A stretch of DNA of 19,507 nucleotides from Singulisphaera sp. GP187 (GTDB lineage Bacteria; Pseudomonadota; Gammaproteobacteria; Burkholderiales; Burkholderiaceae_C): positions 1 through 19,507 of the forward strand of contig CALPYQ020000001.1 of assembly GCA_943327965.2 (NCBI GenBank). The letters run 5' to 3'. A program made the translations under genes and the position numbers. How positions within the stretch are numbered: position 1 is the stretch's first letter; each line of letters begins with the position of its first letter. Under the pieces are notes generated by a model. It was not told where the DNA came from. It ran no database searches and worked only from the letters and a program-made list of their open reading frames with translations. Shown in pieces: positions 17,753 to 19,507 of the stretch.

Positions 17753-17830
17753 CAGGCTAAGGTTGGCATGGGTGGGCAACGATTTCTGGTACCCCAGTAT
17801 GAGGCGCCCGCCCATGCCAACCTTAGCCTG
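17753..17830. repeat. 78-bp hairpin element with 25-bp inverted arms
   Basis: Arms at 17753-17777 and 17806-17830 are reverse complements at 24 of 25 positions. They are separated by 28 bases that contain a smaller hairpin CTGG-TACC-CCAG (17786-17797). On the minus strand it starts 21 bases after the rlmI stop and is followed by TTGGGTTTTTT, so it can serve as the rlmI terminator. The stem is far longer than usual for a terminator. A palindromic dispersed repeat (REP- or MITE-like) is the main alternative. No clear target-site duplication flanks it. Confidence 0.85.
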
Positions 17831-17851
17831 AGTGCGAAAGAAAATAAAACC

Positions 17852-19036
17852 TCAAAGTTTCTTAACAACCACCAAACCCTTGAGGTACTCCCCTTCAGGA
17901 AAATGAATGGTCATTGGGTGATCAGGCGCGCCCTGCAAGCGCTCGCTGATGTAACCCTCCACGCCCGCATCGGTGCCAGCAGACGCCACAATTTTGTGAA
18001 ACAAATCGGCACTGATGCCGCCAGAGCACGAGTACGTGAACAACTCACCCCCAGGCGCTAACAGCTTGAAAGCCAAACGGTTGATGTCTTTGTAAGCCCG
18101 CGCAGCCCGATCGGCGTGCGCGGCAGTGGGCGCAAACTTGGGCGGGTCTAGCACAATGGCATCAAACTGAACGCCTTGCTCAATGAACGAACGCAAAGAA
18201 GCATTGACATCGGCATCCATGAAAGTGGCACGCGACACGTCAAACCCATTGAGCAACACATTGGCTTTGGCCTTCTCCAAGGCAGGGCCTGAAGAGTCAA
18301 TGGATGTGACATGCCCAGCGCCCCCTGCCAACGCCGCCACACTGAAACCACCGGTGTAGCAGTAGCAATTGAGGACACTTTGGAATTTGCGAAATTGTGT
18401 ATGTTGAAAAAAGCGATAACGACTGTCGCGCTGGTCCAAGTAGAAGCCTGTCTTATGCCCCTCCGCTATGTTCAAAGACAATTGCCAGCCATGCTCTTGC
18501 AATGTGAGCTCTGTAGGCCCTTCGCCTCGCAACCAACCCGTCACCTCTGGCAAGCCCTCAAGCGAGCGCACATTGGCATCTGACCTTTCATAGAGCTTGG
18601 TCAAACCTGTGGCCTGTAACAGCGCATCGGCCATGACTTGCTTGAAGCGTTCTGTGCCGCAAGATGTGAACTGCGCCACCAATGTGTCGGCATAGCGGTC
18701 GACCACCAAGCCTGGCAGGCCATCAGACTCGCCATGCACCAGTCGCATGCCGTTGCTTTGAATCTCAAACAAACTGCGCGCATTGACAGATTTTTGAATG
18801 AGATCTTGAATGAATGCGTTGTCGATGCGCTGAGCCTCGTCAAAGCTCCAAACCCTTGCGCGAATGCGCGACGTGGGACTGAACGCTGCCCATGCCAAAA
18901 AGATACCCTCGTGTGACTCCACACGAACGGTTTCGCCGGCATCGGCACTGCCTTTGGCAATGGCCGATTCAAAAATCCAAGGGTGTTGGCGTTGCAAAGA
19001 TCGTTCTTTGCCGGCTTTAAGTCGAATCGTTTTCAT
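17852..19036 (-). CDS. rlmI: RlmI, 23S rRNA m5C1962 methyltransferase
   Basis: A class I SAM-dependent methyltransferase of 394 residues, close to E. coli RlmI (396). An N-terminal PUA RNA-binding domain (about 1-75, starting LKAGKERSLQRQHPWIFES) precedes a linker with GLVVDRY (109-115). The catalytic domain has the SAM loop NCYCYTGGFSVAALAGG (223-239), the DPPKF motif (297-301), RAYKDINRLAFKLL (313-326) and TYSCSGG (334-340), with Cys337 the likely catalytic cysteine. The C-terminus has DHPMTIHFPEGEYLKGL, as in RlmI. A 51-base gap separates it from xerC, and the ribosome binding site is weak, so read-through from xerC is plausible. The hairpin downstream may end the transcript. Confidence 0.92.
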   Translation of the reverse strand: MKTIRLKAGKERSLQRQHPWIFESAIAKGSADAGETVRVESHEGIFLAWAAFSPTSRIRARVWSFDEAQRIDNAFIQDLIQKSVNARSLFEIQSNGMRLVHGESDGLPGLVVDRYADTLVAQFTSCGTERFKQVMADALLQATGLTKLYERSDANVRSLEGLPEVTGWLRGEGPTELTLQEHGWQLSLNIAEGHKTGFYLDQRDSRYRFFQHTQFRKFQSVLNCYCYTGGFSVAALAGGAGHVTSIDSSGPALEKAKANVLLNGFDVSRATFMDADVNASLRSFIEQGVQFDAIVLDPPKFAPTAAHADRAARAYKDINRLAFKLLAPGGELFTYSCSGGISADLFHKIVASAGTDAGVEGYISERLQGAPDHPMTIHFPEGEYLKGLVVVKKL

Positions 19037-19087
19037 CTCGCCATTGTCCCACTCTGGCAGGTATAAATTAGCTTCCGCCTCGGGCGA

Positions 19088-19507
19088 TTATTTTTTCTCT
19101 GCTTTGCCAGACACAACTGGCCCTGCGGCCCTGCCAGCACTGCCCGCGCCTCGCTTCGCCCTTGGATGCGCAGCATCGTAAGCTTTGGCCAGATGCTGAA
19201 AATCCAAACGCGTGTAGACCTGCGTGGTGCTGATATTGGCATGGCCCAACAATTCTTGAACTGCCCGCAAATCGCTGCTGGATTGCAACACATGGCTGGC
19301 AAATGAATGCCTCAGCATGTGCGGGTGAACGGGCGTGGCCAACCCGGCCAGCAAACTGCGCCGCTTCAAGCGTTGCCAGACCGACTGCGATGTGAGGCGG
19401 GTACCGTGTTTGCCAGGAAACAGCGCCAGCGCTGCATCAGACAAGCCAGGCACGGATTGCGTCATCATGCCCATGGCTTGACTGCGCAAAGCCAACCATT
19501 TTTCAAG
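19088..19507 (-). CDS. xerC: XerC tyrosine recombinase (C-terminal fragment, runs off window)
   Basis: The frame is open to the window edge, so the gene begins beyond 19507; 139 residues of the catalytic domain are visible. Motifs are [14 protein letters not shown] (the HxxR box), [17 protein letters not shown] (second active-site His and the nucleophilic Tyr) and [18 protein letters not shown], the C-terminal pattern that favours XerC over XerD. XerC with XerD resolves chromosome dimers at dif during division. The tail ([10 protein letters not shown] and on) is low complexity and ends in KAEKK. An apparent TTG start inside the fragment is not the gene start. Confidence 0.93.
   Translation of the reverse strand, partial: LEKWLALRSQAMGMMTQSVPGLSDAALALFPGKHGTRLTSQSVWQRLKRRSLLAGLATPVHPHMLRHSFASHVLQSSSDLRAVQELLGHANISTTQVYTRLDFQHLAKAYDAAHPRAKRGAGSAGRAAGPVVSGKAEKK

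Noticed and set aside
19076..19086. Small hairpin CGCC-TCG-GGCG after the xerC stop
   Set aside because: The 4-bp stem is not followed by a T run, so it is not a convincing terminator.
1..19507. Search for CRISPR arrays, tRNA or rRNA genes, insertion sequences, toxin-antitoxin or defence genes
   Set aside because: None seen; apart from xerC, which is a chromosomal housekeeping recombinase, there is no mobile or defence signature.

Overview
The window holds a block of cell-wall and division genes from a betaproteobacterium, most likely order Burkholderiales and plausibly Comamonadaceae. This rests on protein resemblance and on the gene order, which is typical of that group. The placement is inference; no rRNA or other marker gene is present. 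Every recognised gene lies on the minus strand, so transcription runs from high to low coordinates.

Upstream block (19507 to 15019): the C-terminal part of xerC (cut by the window edge), rlmI (23S rRNA m5C methyltransferase), a COG0523/CobW-type metal GTPase with a His-rich loop, and a dksA-family gene. The DksA-like protein carries an N-terminal extension of about 290 residues, rich in Lys, Ala and Pro and resembling histone H1 tails, and it has lost three of the four cysteines of the classical DksA zinc finger. A 78-bp near-perfect hairpin with 25-bp arms separates rlmI from the GTPase gene. A strong intrinsic terminator closes dksA.

Intergenic control region (15066 to 14737): 330 bases, AT-rich, without a credible gene. 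It holds the dksA terminator, an inverted repeat, a candidate extended -10 promoter, and three MraZ-box-like direct repeats spaced exactly 10 bp apart just upstream of mraZ.

Division and cell wall (dcw) cluster (14736 to 1): mraZ, rsmH, ftsL, ftsI, murE, murF, mraY, murD, ftsW, murG, murC, ddl, ftsQ and the first 31 codons of ftsA. The genes supply cytoplasmic precursor synthesis (MurC, MurD, MurE, MurF, Ddl), lipid-linked steps (MraY, MurG), septal polymerisation and cross-linking (FtsW, FtsI), and divisome assembly (FtsL, FtsQ, FtsA). Nearly all junctions overlap by 1 to 11 bases, usually as ATGA or GTGA, so the cluster reads as one translationally coupled operon. The exceptions are mraZ/rsmH (7-base gap), mraY/murD (2-base gap) and ftsQ/ftsA (38-base gap).

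Most of the window is conserved housekeeping sequence. The parts worth a second look are the H1-tailed, cysteine-depleted DksA beside a zinc-type GTPase, the 78-bp hairpin, and the layout of the mraZ control region. I saw no tRNA, rRNA, CRISPR array, insertion sequence or prophage gene.
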